This document shows, piece after piece, positions 16,231 through 25,378 of a stretch of 34,309 nucleotides of DNA (positions within the stretch are counted from its first letter, which is position 1; each line of letters starts with the position of its first letter). The DNA is from Planctomycetota bacterium. GTDB lineage: Bacteria; Planctomycetota; Planctomycetia; Pirellulales; Pirellulaceae. Made by a program: the position numbers and the translations under genes. The notes under the pieces are model-generated. The model was given only the letters and a program-made list of their open reading frames with translations. It was not told the DNA's origin and did not search any database. The stretch covers positions 1-34,309 of the forward strand of contig CAUJKA010000269.1 of the NCBI GenBank assembly GCA_963204965.1. The letters run 5' to 3'.

Positions 16231-16616
16231 CAGCGTCATCCTTAAAATGGAATTGGAGATCCAAGGAATATTGTAGAGTTCTCCGTTGTATTTCGCCAGA
16301 ACGAACTGGGCGAGCTTGACCTACACGCGGAAAGCGGTTCAGGTAGGTTCTTATCTGCCGGAAAGAACCGGAGCGGACAGTCCAGTTCTCACTGTTAGCA
16401 TTATGAAAGAAGCCTATCGAAGTAAGTGTTGGTTCATCATGACATTCTGCACCGTAACAAAGCCAAACGTGGTCAACCCCGGCAGGAGTTTGGCCTACCA
16501 AAGCTGCAATGTGGCGGGTTCGTGCTAAAATAGACGCTTCCCTACCTCATCGATCCTACCATCTAGTGCCCCTACCCAATCAATCGTCCATCCCTCCAAA
16601 TCAAAGGCCTACACCA
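16231..16616. other. Divergent intergenic region between antitoxin-like and oxidoreductase genes
   Basis: About 386 bases hold the A-to-B repeat element and little else. The oxidoreductase reading frame is open upstream to 16509, but the added residues lack a signal-peptide-like character and run through repeat-adjacent sequence, so I treat it as non-coding. Confidence 0.6.
16341..16499. repeat. Compact A-to-B repeat element (about 159 bases)
   Basis: A type A hairpin (16341-16369) and an inverted type B hairpin (16471-16499) bound a 101-base interior. The ends are GGTAGG and CCTACC. The same arrangement in reverse orientation is found at 32044-32200 (157 bases), with partly similar interior near the A end (AACTGGACTGTCC versus AATTGGATAGTCC). 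This looks like a small non-autonomous element or a structured extragenic repeat. Confidence 0.7.
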
Positions 16617-18086
16617 ATGCAATCGAAAGCCGCTCCCGCCCAAAGTCGCTCGCGTCGTAACTTTTTAACAACCATTGCCGCAGTTGGTAGCAGCTTCATG
16701 ATCTCGGGCACGAAGAGCTCAGGGAATATCATTGGTGCCAACGAACGATTGCGAATTGGCGTTGCGGGTGTCAATGGTCGTGGCCAAAGTCATATTGGCG
16801 GTTGGAGCAGTCAATCGAACGTTGAGATCGCATGGCTGGTAGATCCCGATCCTCAAGTACTTGGTAATGTGGCTGGTCAGCTTGAGAAGAAAAGCGAGAG
16901 CAAGTTTCAAACCGCTGCCGATGTCCGACAGGCTTTGGATGACAAGACGCTGGATGCCATCTCTGTCGCAACGCCCAATCACTGGCACTCGTTGATTACC
17001 ATTTGGGCCGCTCAGGCAGGCAAGCACGTCTATGTCGAAAAGCCGATGAGCCACGACGTGGGTGAAGGTCGCGTGTGTGTTGCCGCTCAAGCAAAGTATG
17101 GAGTAGTGATCCAACACGGAACACAGAATCGAAGTAATGCCAAGATCGCTGGACTCCACGAAGCGATTCACGCTGGCAAGTTCGGTCGCTTGAAGATCTC
17201 TTACGGGTACTGCTGCAAGCCTCGCGGCTCGATTGGCTTCAAGCCCGTATCGGATCCGCCCGAGGGCTTGGATTGGAACATGTGGCGCGGTCCGGCTGAT
17301 ATTCAGGAGTTTCACGGCAACTTCGTTCATTACAACTGGCATTGGTTTTGGCTGACCGGAAACGGCGACTTGAATAACCAAGGCACTCATCAACTGGACA
17401 TCGCACGCTGGGCCATCGATCCCGATCAAACACATCCTGTTCGAGCGATGGCCATCGGCGGAAGATTTCAGTGGAAGGATCAAGGCGAAACACCCAATAC
17501 GATGTTCGCTATGGCCGAGTATCCTAACGGTCAACAGGTGTTCTTCAATGTGCGGAATGTGAATTACAAAGGCTACCAACAACAGGTCGAGAACGAATAC
17601 TACTTTGAAGATGGCGGCAAGATCATTCGTGGTATGTACTACGAAAAGGACAGTACCGAAGGTGTCCCAGTCGACGTGCCCGATGGAAATGTAACGCCGG
17701 GAGGAAACTGGGCCTCGTTTATTGCTGCTTGCCGCGCCGGTGATCCGATGATGGCCAATGGCAACGTGGACGACGCGCACTACGGCTGCGTACTTGGTCA
17801 CCTTATGAATAACTCATACCGCCTTGGGCAACAGCTTCCCTTCGATCTTAAGTCAGGTCGCTTTGGCGATAACAAAGACGCTTACGAGCACTTTGCAAAG
17901 CTACACTCGATTATGGCAGATGGAGTTGGCGTACCCGTTGAAGGCTCAGAATACACGGTTGGCCCAGTACTGACTTTTGATCCTAAGACAGAGAAGCACA
18001 CTGGCGATTATGCTGATAAGGCCAACAAACTGCTCAAGGACCGCAATCGAGCTGGGTTTGAAATCCCAGATGTCGCCAAGGTCTAG
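16617..18086 (+). CDS. Tat-exported Gfo/Idh/MocA family oxidoreductase
   Basis: NAD(P)-dependent sugar or polyol dehydrogenase-like protein, 489 residues. The ATG at 16617 is chosen because AAAGG lies 9 bases upstream and because it opens a twin-arginine signal: SRRNFL at residues 12-17 followed by a hydrophobic stretch to about 30. The Rossmann nucleotide site reads IGVAGVNGRG (47-56), then VDPD (75-78), ATPNHWH (118-124) and the family hallmark EKP (141-143). A C-terminal domain includes WHWFWLTGNGDLNNQGTHQLD, typical of the large exported planctomycete branch. Pre-folding with cofactor before Tat export is the usual explanation for the signal. The natural substrate cannot be read from sequence. 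It is 82 bases upstream of the GTPase gene, perhaps independent of it. Confidence 0.92.
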   Translation: MQSKAAPAQSRSRRNFLTTIAAVGSSFMISGTKSSGNIIGANERLRIGVAGVNGRGQSHIGGWSSQSNVEIAWLVDPDPQVLGNVAGQLEKKSESKFQTAADVRQALDDKTLDAISVATPNHWHSLITIWAAQAGKHVYVEKPMSHDVGEGRVCVAAQAKYGVVIQHGTQNRSNAKIAGLHEAIHAGKFGRLKISYGYCCKPRGSIGFKPVSDPPEGLDWNMWRGPADIQEFHGNFVHYNWHWFWLTGNGDLNNQGTHQLDIARWAIDPDQTHPVRAMAIGGRFQWKDQGETPNTMFAMAEYPNGQQVFFNVRNVNYKGYQQQVENEYYFEDGGKIIRGMYYEKDSTEGVPVDVPDGNVTPGGNWASFIAACRAGDPMMANGNVDDAHYGCVLGHLMNNSYRLGQQLPFDLKSGRFGDNKDAYEHFAKLHSIMADGVGVPVEGSEYTVGPVLTFDPKTEKHTGDYADKANKLLKDRNRAGFEIPDVAKV

Positions 18087-18167
18087 TCTGGATTACGCTA
18101 GTCTAGTCTCTTACCGTTTTTACAAGTCAACCCAGCAAGTCAACGAAACTCGTACCCCCAATCACGC

Positions 18168-19952
18168 ATGACTCAACTGCAACACCCGGTAGCCAAGCGA
18201 ATTGCGGAAGCTACAACTGCCGTCTTTGGCGACTCGCCCATCGCCAACCAGGTGATGCAGGCGTGCTCGCAGTACGAGAAAGACTTGGAGAACATTCAAG
18301 CTGGCCGCGGCATCCAAGCGCTGCTGATCGCTATCGTCGGCGCGAAGGGACAAGGTAAGACTTGGACGGCCCGCAACTTGATTCGCAGCGAAGCCATCCG
18401 CAATCGTCTGAGAAGTGGCGACCTACAAGATGATGCGACCACCAAGTTAGTCTGGATCGGTCCAGTCCCGCCCGATGGCTTGGACACCACGATTGAAATC
18501 TATCACCCTTGCTCGACCAGCGAGATGATCGAGATTGGCCAACCGCTGGTCTTGCTCGACACGCCTGGCGTAACGGATGCCAACGCGCAGTCAGCTCGAA
18601 TTGCCAAAGAGTCGCTGTCGCTGGCACCCGTAAAACTGTTGATCATAGCCCGCGACCAACTCCGCGCTGCCGCGAACCTCAGCCTTGCACGCCAGATCGA
18701 TGGCTCGATTTGCATACCGATCATCACCTCCGTGGAACCCGACGAATTCAACGACGCAGGTCTCGCTGCTGACCTGAGAACTCTCCGCGACCAATTGGCA
18801 ACGATGGCGCCGCATTCGACCATCGCCACTGAACTCAAAGTACCAGACTTTGAAATCACCGGTGACGAATCGGCTTCAGCAGGGGTGCTGCGATCAGGCC
18901 TTCTCGATAGGCTCAGCGAGTTAGGAGTAGCTCAACAGGCACTTCGCAGCTCTCGCGAGTCACGACTTCAATCCGCGACCACTCGCCTGAGATCGGAAGT
19001 GAATCAGGTGATCTCGCGCGAACTTCCGCAACTTGCTCAAGCAGTGGAGCAGCTTCATCGCGAGACGCAGCTTCTGCCGACTCGCGTGATTGAGTCGTTG
19101 CTGGGAAGTCAAGAAGTTCTAGAAACTGGCATTCGAATGCGGTTGCGAGCCCGACTGGTCAGCGACACGTCGGTCATGTTCTTTCCCTATCGCACTGTTC
19201 TATCGATTCTGAACTTAACGCATGGCGCGTGGGATCGAATCGTACTCGCGTTAGCCGGAAGTGTTCCCAGTCTGTTCGGCGCGCTGGCAAGTTGGGCTAA
19301 GAATGTTCGGCAGAGTCGCGAGTTTACTTCCGAAGTACAAGACGGCATTCGCACTCGAACTCAACAGCAGGTCGAAGAACGACTGCATCCACTTTGCGAT
19401 CAGTTTCATCGAGCTGTGATGAAGCTTCGACCTCGAGAGCAGCAGGTCGGTTCTTTGCCGAGCAATCTTGGCCAAGTGCGCCTACTGGGACTCGACCAAC
19501 TTCAGTCGCGCAGCCAGTCGATCTTCGACACGACCATCGAGCAACACTCGGTGAGTCGATGGCTTATTCAGATCACCGCGATTATCGGCGTGATCATGTT
19601 TTGGAGCATGATGAGCGCGCCGATCTATACGCTATATCGCGACTATTTCGATGCCACATGGGGAGTCTGGGCTGGAAAGGAAAAGGTTCACATCGATGAA
19701 TTTCCCCATCCCAGCTACGGACTATTCTTTACTAGTCTGCTGCTGTCGGTGTTGCCCTTGTTAATCTATTGCATGGTTGTACTGACAGTGACCTTAAGCC
19801 GCCGAAGAATCGGCCGAATTGCCCGCGAGGTGATCTTGGCGCATGACCAGACAATCCGTGAGCTCCAAGATACGCAAGTCATTCGATTGCAATTTGGCGA
19901 CGAACTGCTGCAACAGACCGAGTTTTTGCTCAACTTGCAGTCAACGAACTAA
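18168..19952 (+). CDS. Membrane-anchored P-loop GTPase-like protein
   Basis: A 594-residue NTPase. The P-loop is GAKGQGKT (58-65), the switch/Walker B region is LLDTPGVTD (129-137), and ITSVEPDEF (about 185-193) sits where the base-recognition motif of GTPases would be, but it is not a classical NKxD. After the G-like domain comes a long helical region (about 255-455) with paired Glu/Arg segments. Two transmembrane helices follow, about 467-490 and 516-544, joined by a 25-residue loop, with a cytoplasmic helical tail. This order, G domain then helices then paired membrane spans, resembles dynamin-like or YcjX/DUF-type membrane GTPases; I cannot choose. The next gene, a pseudokinase, begins 55 bases downstream, suggesting one transcript. 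Confidence 0.78.
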   Translation: MTQLQHPVAKRIAEATTAVFGDSPIANQVMQACSQYEKDLENIQAGRGIQALLIAIVGAKGQGKTWTARNLIRSEAIRNRLRSGDLQDDATTKLVWIGPVPPDGLDTTIEIYHPCSTSEMIEIGQPLVLLDTPGVTDANAQSARIAKESLSLAPVKLLIIARDQLRAAANLSLARQIDGSICIPIITSVEPDEFNDAGLAADLRTLRDQLATMAPHSTIATELKVPDFEITGDESASAGVLRSGLLDRLSELGVAQQALRSSRESRLQSATTRLRSEVNQVISRELPQLAQAVEQLHRETQLLPTRVIESLLGSQEVLETGIRMRLRARLVSDTSVMFFPYRTVLSILNLTHGAWDRIVLALAGSVPSLFGALASWAKNVRQSREFTSEVQDGIRTRTQQQVEERLHPLCDQFHRAVMKLRPREQQVGSLPSNLGQVRLLGLDQLQSRSQSIFDTTIEQHSVSRWLIQITAIIGVIMFWSMMSAPIYTLYRDYFDATWGVWAGKEKVHIDEFPHPSYGLFFTSLLLSVLPLLIYCMVVLTVTLSRRRIGRIAREVILAHDQTIRELQDTQVIRLQFGDELLQQTEFLLNLQSTN

Positions 19953-20006
19953 CGGACTTAGTTAGAATAGACTTAACTCCAGCTTCACCTCTATCTTCTT
20001 GGTCCT

Positions 20007-23000
20007 ATGAGCGTATCTAGCCTTGAACTTTGGCAACGTATCGCAGCCGAGGGCATTGCATCTGCCATGCAATGTCGCTCGTGGGCTGCTGAAGTTTCCA
20101 AACATCTTCCGGCCGCTGAGACCGCCGATGGATTGAAGGTCCTACAAAAGCTGATCGACATCGGCAAGCTGACGAAGTACCAAGCTAAAGTGCTTTCCGG
20201 TCAGTCCACCGATCCACTGAAACGCGGCCCTTGGAATGTGCTCAGTAAAGTGAAGCAGCCGCAGTGGCAAGGTTGGTTGGAGATCACCAAGATCGACCCA
20301 TCCAAAGGTGAGCAACCTCCCGCACGTTGGGCTCGTTGGCTGACTGGCCCAGAGATGCAGAGCCTGCAAAGTTCAGCACCATCGCTTCCCCGCGGTATCC
20401 AGCTCGCGCAGATTCGCAATCCGCATTTGCAGATGATCGAGATGCCAGAGATGGTCGGCAGCGAATTGCAGTTGCGAGTCGCTCCCGTTGTCGGCAGTTC
20501 GCTCGCCGAGAGCTTTCAAGAGTCGCGACCATCTATCACGCAGTCACTACAGATCATCAAACAAGTTGCCGAAGCACTTGCGGCGATGCACCAGCGGCGC
20601 GTCGTCCATGGGCGCGTGTTGCCCGATCGCATCTTCTGGGATGAATCGCAGGGAGCAACATTGGTTTGTGACCCGATCTCCGTTTGGACGGCTAGCGTTG
20701 AACCGGGAACGAGTGGCGTGTTGGGCGAGCATTTGAACGGACTTCGGTTGGAATCGTTTTTGGCTCCTGAGTTTCTCGCACCGCGACAGCCGCCCAGCAT
20801 GGTCAGCGATGTTTATGCGTTGGGAGCAACGTGGTGGTGGTTGATCGTCGGCGCGCCGCCTGTCGAAGGAAGCAACGTTGCCAGCACGTTGGGCCAAGCT
20901 GCTGAAGCTGTACTTGACTTCGACGGCAAGCTTTCGGAACTCGCCGAACCGCTGCGAGTTTGTTTGAAACACTGTTTAGCCAAAAATCCTTCGGCCCGGT
21001 TTGCAGACGCCAGTGTGCTTGGCAGTGCGCTGTTGGCAGCCGAGCGATCGGTAGCAGCAGGAAAGTCGATTCGCACTGCCGCACTAGTTGCCGCTCCTGT
21101 CGTTGCTCAAGTTGTACCAGTCGTTGCGACCACAGTAGACACACCTAAACCAATTGTTGCCGCTCCTGTAGATACCGCGCCAGAGGCTACAGTCTTGGAG
21201 GCAACAATCTTGGAAGCAACAGTCGCTCCAGAATCAACGGCAGCCGCAACCATCGTTGCCACACCAATTGTTGCGATAGCGACGAGCGAGGTGTTATCAG
21301 CTGAATCCAACAAAGTAACAGCTCCAAAAGCAGACCAGCCCAAGAACGTTCGAGCCAAACCCACTCAAGCACCTGTCGAGAAAAAGACTGAATCAGCTAA
21401 ACCCGAAGCTGCTAAGGCGGAACTCGTCAAACCAGAATCCGCTAAGGCATCTCCTACTAAAACAGCCTCAGCTAAACCGGCTACAGCTAAACCCGTAGCA
21501 GCCAAGCCGGAAGTAGACAAGTCAGACTTAGAAAAGGCTGAGTCACCCACGACGGACTCACCAAAACCAACAAAGCCCAAGCAGACCATCCCTTCAGTAA
21601 CAACGCAGCCTTCAATACAGCCGACAACGCCAATAGTCCCAGTTGATGTAGTCCCAGTTGAAGCCGCCACGGTTGAAGTCGAAACAACTCCCGAAGTTGT
21701 GATTGTCGCTGCAGAAACAACGGTCGGTGAAGCTGTATCCAAGCCCACACGCCAGCCAGTAGCTAAAACTTCTCAGCCTGCTCAGCCAGTACGTCGTCGA
21801 GCGAAGCGGAAGAGTAAGGCACCGCTGTTTATCGCCGGTGGTTTTGGTTTTATCGCTATCCTACTTGGAATACTCAAGTTTAGCGGCGCTTTGGATTCAT
21901 CAAGCGCCAAGAACGAAACGGCCGAAATAAAGGGCACGTTTCAACCACCTGTGAATGCGTCACAGCCAACGATCATCACTAAAGATCCTTTGACCGAGTA
22001 CTTCCGACTGGTCGACAGCAAAGACGCTCCCTGGGCGCCACCGCAGACGCCTCAGCCAATTGCGCTGGACCTGTTGCCACCCGGTGGGCAGCTCTTCGTA
22101 GTAATTCGACCAGCCGATTTGATGCGAAGCCAAACGAGTTCGACACTCATCACTACACTCAATAAACAGTTTGCTTTCGACCAATTGCTTAAAGAAGTAA
22201 CGGAAGCTTCTGGACAGCCTGTGGATTCGATCAGCTCGCTCACCGTAGCCTTCTACAACGCACCCAGCCCCGAACAGATTCCACTTCGCGCGACGCGTGT
22301 CGAGCTTGCTGCCGGTGTTGGCTTAGACAAGCTTAAAGCTGAGTGGAATGTCACTAGCGAAGCGATTGTCGGGCAAGAGCGACTGCTGGTTAACGATAAG
22401 GATATGGCTTACTACGTCGCCAAAGATGCCAGCCCGAATTCGATCACTCAATTCAGCTTCGGATCTGCCGCGCAGATGAAAGAGGTGGCTGAGCTGAGCG
22501 GTGGAGCGGCGGCCTTGAACGCCCAGTTTAAGCAGTTACATGCGAAGTCATGTCAGCAATATCCGCTGGTGATTCTGGGATCGCCACGCTATCTGTTCAC
22601 AGAGGGTCGAGGCCTGATCAAAACTCTGCCCAAGAGGCTACAGAATCAGATCGAACCAATCCTCGGCAAAGATTCGCGAGCTGGATTGTTGCAGACTGCT
22701 TTGAAAGAACAGTGGTATTGGGAGTTGCAGTTGATTGGCCAAACCGATGCTGAATCACCGCGGTTAGTAACTAAGCTGAATGAAGAAGCCAGCAGTGTTA
22801 GTGGTCGAGTCGAACAGTGGTTGGTGGAACAATCGCCGCATCCGTATTGGCGAGCTCTCGCGCTACGCTACCCGCAGATGCTCAGAACATGGCGCGAGTA
22901 TGCTCGTTTTGGCTTGGAAGACGGCGTAGCGATCGCTAATGGCTATCTACCCACCGATGCCGCAGGCAATTTGTTGATTACCTCGTGGGTCGCAGCGCAA

Positions 23001-23483
23001 GATGCTTCGACACTTGCTGGCAACATGACCGCGGCGACTTCTGGCAATACAACACCGGCTACTCCTACGATGTCACCGGAAGAGTTGCTCAACAAGCCGA
23101 TCCGCCTGATTTTCGATCAAGAGCCCATTGAACGAGCCTTGGCCTTGGTCGGCGAAGAGGCCAATACGGGTGTCCCTGCGGCTAGTCAAATGAGATTTGA
23201 ACTCGATGGCGGTGCATTCGAGCGAGCTGGTATTACTCGGAATCAACAGTTGCGTGAGTTCAAGATTGATAACAAGCCGATGCGAGATGCGCTGACAGAG
23301 ATCGCTAAACGAGGCAATCCCGTTACGACCGTGAAAGATACTCGTGAAATCGATCAGAAGTTGATCTGGGTAGTTCGAGATGATCCGCAAAACGCGGGCA
23401 AAAAGATGATTTCGTTGACGACTCGCGATACAGCGAACGCGGAAAAAATCTCGCTCACAAAAGAGTTTGCTCCACAACAATAG
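20007..23483 (+). CDS. Transmembrane pseudokinase with STN-like C-terminal domain
   Basis: A 1158-residue protein. Residues about 130-345 have the shape of the C-lobe of a Ser/Thr kinase: VVHGRVLPDRIF (199-210) replaces HRDLKPxNI, so the catalytic aspartate is arginine R203 and the metal-binding asparagine is lost; CDPI (221-224) replaces DFG; APE (253-255) and SDVYALG (267-273) are kept. It should be catalytically inactive. Residues about 360-600 are a low-complexity Lys/Ala/Pro/Thr/Glu linker with KPExAK-like repeats. One transmembrane helix is at about 604-625 (PLFIAGGFGFIAILLGIL). The outer part (630-1158) ends with a segment at about 1023-1120 (NKPIRLIFDQEPIERAL, FKIDNKPMRDAL) like a secretin/TonB short N-terminal domain. 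Its gene lies between the GTPase and HtrA genes. Confidence 0.82.
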   Translation: MSVSSLELWQRIAAEGIASAMQCRSWAAEVSKHLPAAETADGLKVLQKLIDIGKLTKYQAKVLSGQSTDPLKRGPWNVLSKVKQPQWQGWLEITKIDPSKGEQPPARWARWLTGPEMQSLQSSAPSLPRGIQLAQIRNPHLQMIEMPEMVGSELQLRVAPVVGSSLAESFQESRPSITQSLQIIKQVAEALAAMHQRRVVHGRVLPDRIFWDESQGATLVCDPISVWTASVEPGTSGVLGEHLNGLRLESFLAPEFLAPRQPPSMVSDVYALGATWWWLIVGAPPVEGSNVASTLGQAAEAVLDFDGKLSELAEPLRVCLKHCLAKNPSARFADASVLGSALLAAERSVAAGKSIRTAALVAAPVVAQVVPVVATTVDTPKPIVAAPVDTAPEATVLEATILEATVAPESTAAATIVATPIVAIATSEVLSAESNKVTAPKADQPKNVRAKPTQAPVEKKTESAKPEAAKAELVKPESAKASPTKTASAKPATAKPVAAKPEVDKSDLEKAESPTTDSPKPTKPKQTIPSVTTQPSIQPTTPIVPVDVVPVEAATVEVETTPEVVIVAAETTVGEAVSKPTRQPVAKTSQPAQPVRRRAKRKSKAPLFIAGGFGFIAILLGILKFSGALDSSSAKNETAEIKGTFQPPVNASQPTIITKDPLTEYFRLVDSKDAPWAPPQTPQPIALDLLPPGGQLFVVIRPADLMRSQTSSTLITTLNKQFAFDQLLKEVTEASGQPVDSISSLTVAFYNAPSPEQIPLRATRVELAAGVGLDKLKAEWNVTSEAIVGQERLLVNDKDMAYYVAKDASPNSITQFSFGSAAQMKEVAELSGGAAALNAQFKQLHAKSCQQYPLVILGSPRYLFTEGRGLIKTLPKRLQNQIEPILGKDSRAGLLQTALKEQWYWELQLIGQTDAESPRLVTKLNEEASSVSGRVEQWLVEQSPHPYWRALALRYPQMLRTWREYARFGLEDGVAIANGYLPTDAAGNLLITSWVAAQDASTLAGNMTAATSGNTTPATPTMSPEELLNKPIRLIFDQEPIERALALVGEEANTGVPAASQMRFELDGGAFERAGITRNQQLREFKIDNKPMRDALTEIAKRGNPVTTVKDTREIDQKLIWVVRDDPQNAGKKMISLTTRDTANAEKISLTKEFAPQQ

Positions 23484-23644
23484 TCAATATTACTGTGTGG
23501 TATTACGGGAGTCGTATTGTAGGAGTCGTCGTACGGGACTCCAAAATTCATTCCATTTGCGATGCATTGACGATAAACTGTTCGCAACAGGGTAAACTGA
23601 GATTTACCGACTGACGCAATATTTCGCTCGACGATTGATAACCG

Positions 23645-25279
23645 ATGATTTCGCTGATTCAAAACTGGACACCCAAGCGTATTCGCTTGGCGAAATCGAT
23701 GGCTAAGTCCATTGCGTTGACGGTGTCGCAGTTGGCTCTAGCGGTGTTGACGATTCCAGCAGCGTGCTTGGGTCAAACGCCCGAGATTCAGATGCGAAAC
23801 GCGACCGCGAAGTCGACCATTGAACTTGCACCGCAGCAGGCCGCGCCGTCGGGCAACGCGACTGGTCAAGGCGATGATGGTCTAGCCGTGGTAGCCAAGA
23901 TTGAATCGACGGTTCAAGATGCGATCGCTAAGTGTGAGCAATCAGTCGTGGCCATTAGCCGCGTACGCAACGATCAAGTGGCTCGTATGCAGGTCGACAC
24001 GCTTCGCCCAAACGCATCGTTGCAGTTGACCGACGATCCAACTAGCGAAGATTATGTGCCTACGTTTTTTGGAAGTGGTGTCATCATTAGTCATGATGGA
24101 TACATCGTGACCTGTGCGCATGTGCTGGATGAACCGCGACGACATCGGTACTACGTTTGGCTGGATCATCGTTGTTATCAAGCGGCTGTGATTGGCAAAG
24201 TCGCTAAGCCGATGGCCGCTGATCCATTCTCCGATTTGGCCATCCTCAAAATCGAGGCAGATGATCTAAAGGCAATTCCGTTTTCTTCAGAGTCGCCACG
24301 CAAGGGACAGTTTGTCATTGCTCTAGGCAATCCCTATGCGATTGCTCGTGACGGTCAAGCTAGTGCGAGCTGGGGCATCGTCGCCAATCTAAATCGCTTT
24401 GCCCCCAAGGAAATCGAAGGCGGACCGACTGAAAATGTGCATCAGCTCGGTACGTTGATTCACACCGATTTGCGACTGGCCATGGGAAGTAGCGGTGGAG
24501 CATTGATCAATCTCAAAGGCGAATTGATCGGCCTAACTACAACTCTCATTGCTGGACGCGGATACGAACAAGCAGCTGGATTTGCCATTGCCGCGGACGA
24601 CTTCTTTCAGCAAGTCGTCGACACGTTGAAGCAAGGCAAACAGCCCGAGTATGGCTTCTTAGGCATTCAGCCGGAGAACTTGCGAGCCTTCGAGAAAGAT
24701 CGCGGTTTAATCGGCGCACGAGTGAGTATGGTCATTCCCGGTTTACCAGGCAGTCAAGCTGGGCTTCGCGAAGGCGACGTAATCTCGCAGGTTGGTGACG
24801 CAACTGTTAACAACCGAAACGATCTCTTTCGCGAGCTGAGCAAGGTTCCCACGGGACAGAAGACTAAGTTAGTTGTGCAACGGATGCGAGCCGCGGGTGC
24901 TCCACAGACTTTAACGCTGGAAGCTGAACTTACCAAGAAGTTCTTAGCCACCAATCGTCCATCGTTTAGCGTCAATGGCCCTCCGGTCTGGCGAGGCGCT
25001 CAAGTCGAGTATCAATCGGCGATTGCTGGCGAGTTGGAACGCATCTCGGTCGTTCGCACTGGGCCGCGCGTCGCATTTCTAAGCGTTGCACCTGACTCGT
25101 CGGCCTGGAAAGCTGGACTTCGAGCGGGCTTTGGTGTGGTGAGCGTGAACGGTCAGAACGTTGACACACCTAAGCAATTTCACGAGCTGGTTGGCAAGTC
25201 TTCTGGAGAAGTCGCACTAGCCGTTGTGACGACCAGTGGACGCGAGTTAAAAGTCTCTGTGAAGGACGACGGCAAGTAA
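23645..25279 (+). CDS. HtrA/DegP-like S1C serine protease with two PDZ domains
   Basis: Probable periplasmic quality-control protease, 544 residues. It has an N-terminal signal (hydrophobic about 22-42, ending CLGQT; a second Met at residue 19 is an alternative start). The chymotrypsin-fold triad is H159 in TCAHVL, D197 in FSDLAILKI and S283 in GSSGGAL, where the usual GNSGG asparagine is serine. ALGNPYAI (227-234) and LIHTDLRLAMGSSGG follow the HtrA pattern. PDZ1 spans about 335-430 (YGFLGIQPENL, GSQAGLREGDVI) and PDZ2 about 450-540 (SSAWKAGLRAGFGVVSVNGQNV). The gap of 161 bases after the pseudokinase gene makes co-transcription possible but not certain. Confidence 0.92.
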   Translation: MISLIQNWTPKRIRLAKSMAKSIALTVSQLALAVLTIPAACLGQTPEIQMRNATAKSTIELAPQQAAPSGNATGQGDDGLAVVAKIESTVQDAIAKCEQSVVAISRVRNDQVARMQVDTLRPNASLQLTDDPTSEDYVPTFFGSGVIISHDGYIVTCAHVLDEPRRHRYYVWLDHRCYQAAVIGKVAKPMAADPFSDLAILKIEADDLKAIPFSSESPRKGQFVIALGNPYAIARDGQASASWGIVANLNRFAPKEIEGGPTENVHQLGTLIHTDLRLAMGSSGGALINLKGELIGLTTTLIAGRGYEQAAGFAIAADDFFQQVVDTLKQGKQPEYGFLGIQPENLRAFEKDRGLIGARVSMVIPGLPGSQAGLREGDVISQVGDATVNNRNDLFRELSKVPTGQKTKLVVQRMRAAGAPQTLTLEAELTKKFLATNRPSFSVNGPPVWRGAQVEYQSAIAGELERISVVRTGPRVAFLSVAPDSSAWKAGLRAGFGVVSVNGQNVDTPKQFHELVGKSSGEVALAVVTTSGRELKVSVKDDGK

Positions 25280-25378
25280 GCCCAAGAATCGCGTTCACTC
25301 GTGAACTCAACATCAACGCAAGTGAGCCTTGCGTTGATTGGAAGTGTTGTAAGCAGTCTTTCTCTGCATCAAGTACGA

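Noticed and set aside
16719..17801. A 360-codon open frame on the minus strand inside the oxidoreductase gene
   Set aside because: It is antisense to a clear Gfo/Idh/MocA protein with Tat signal and motifs; its own translation has no recognisable domain or start site.
21107..21748. Open frames on the minus strand inside the pseudokinase linker
   Set aside because: They result from the biased, low-complexity Lys/Ala/Pro/Thr-coding DNA and encode Val/Ala/Thr-rich shadows.
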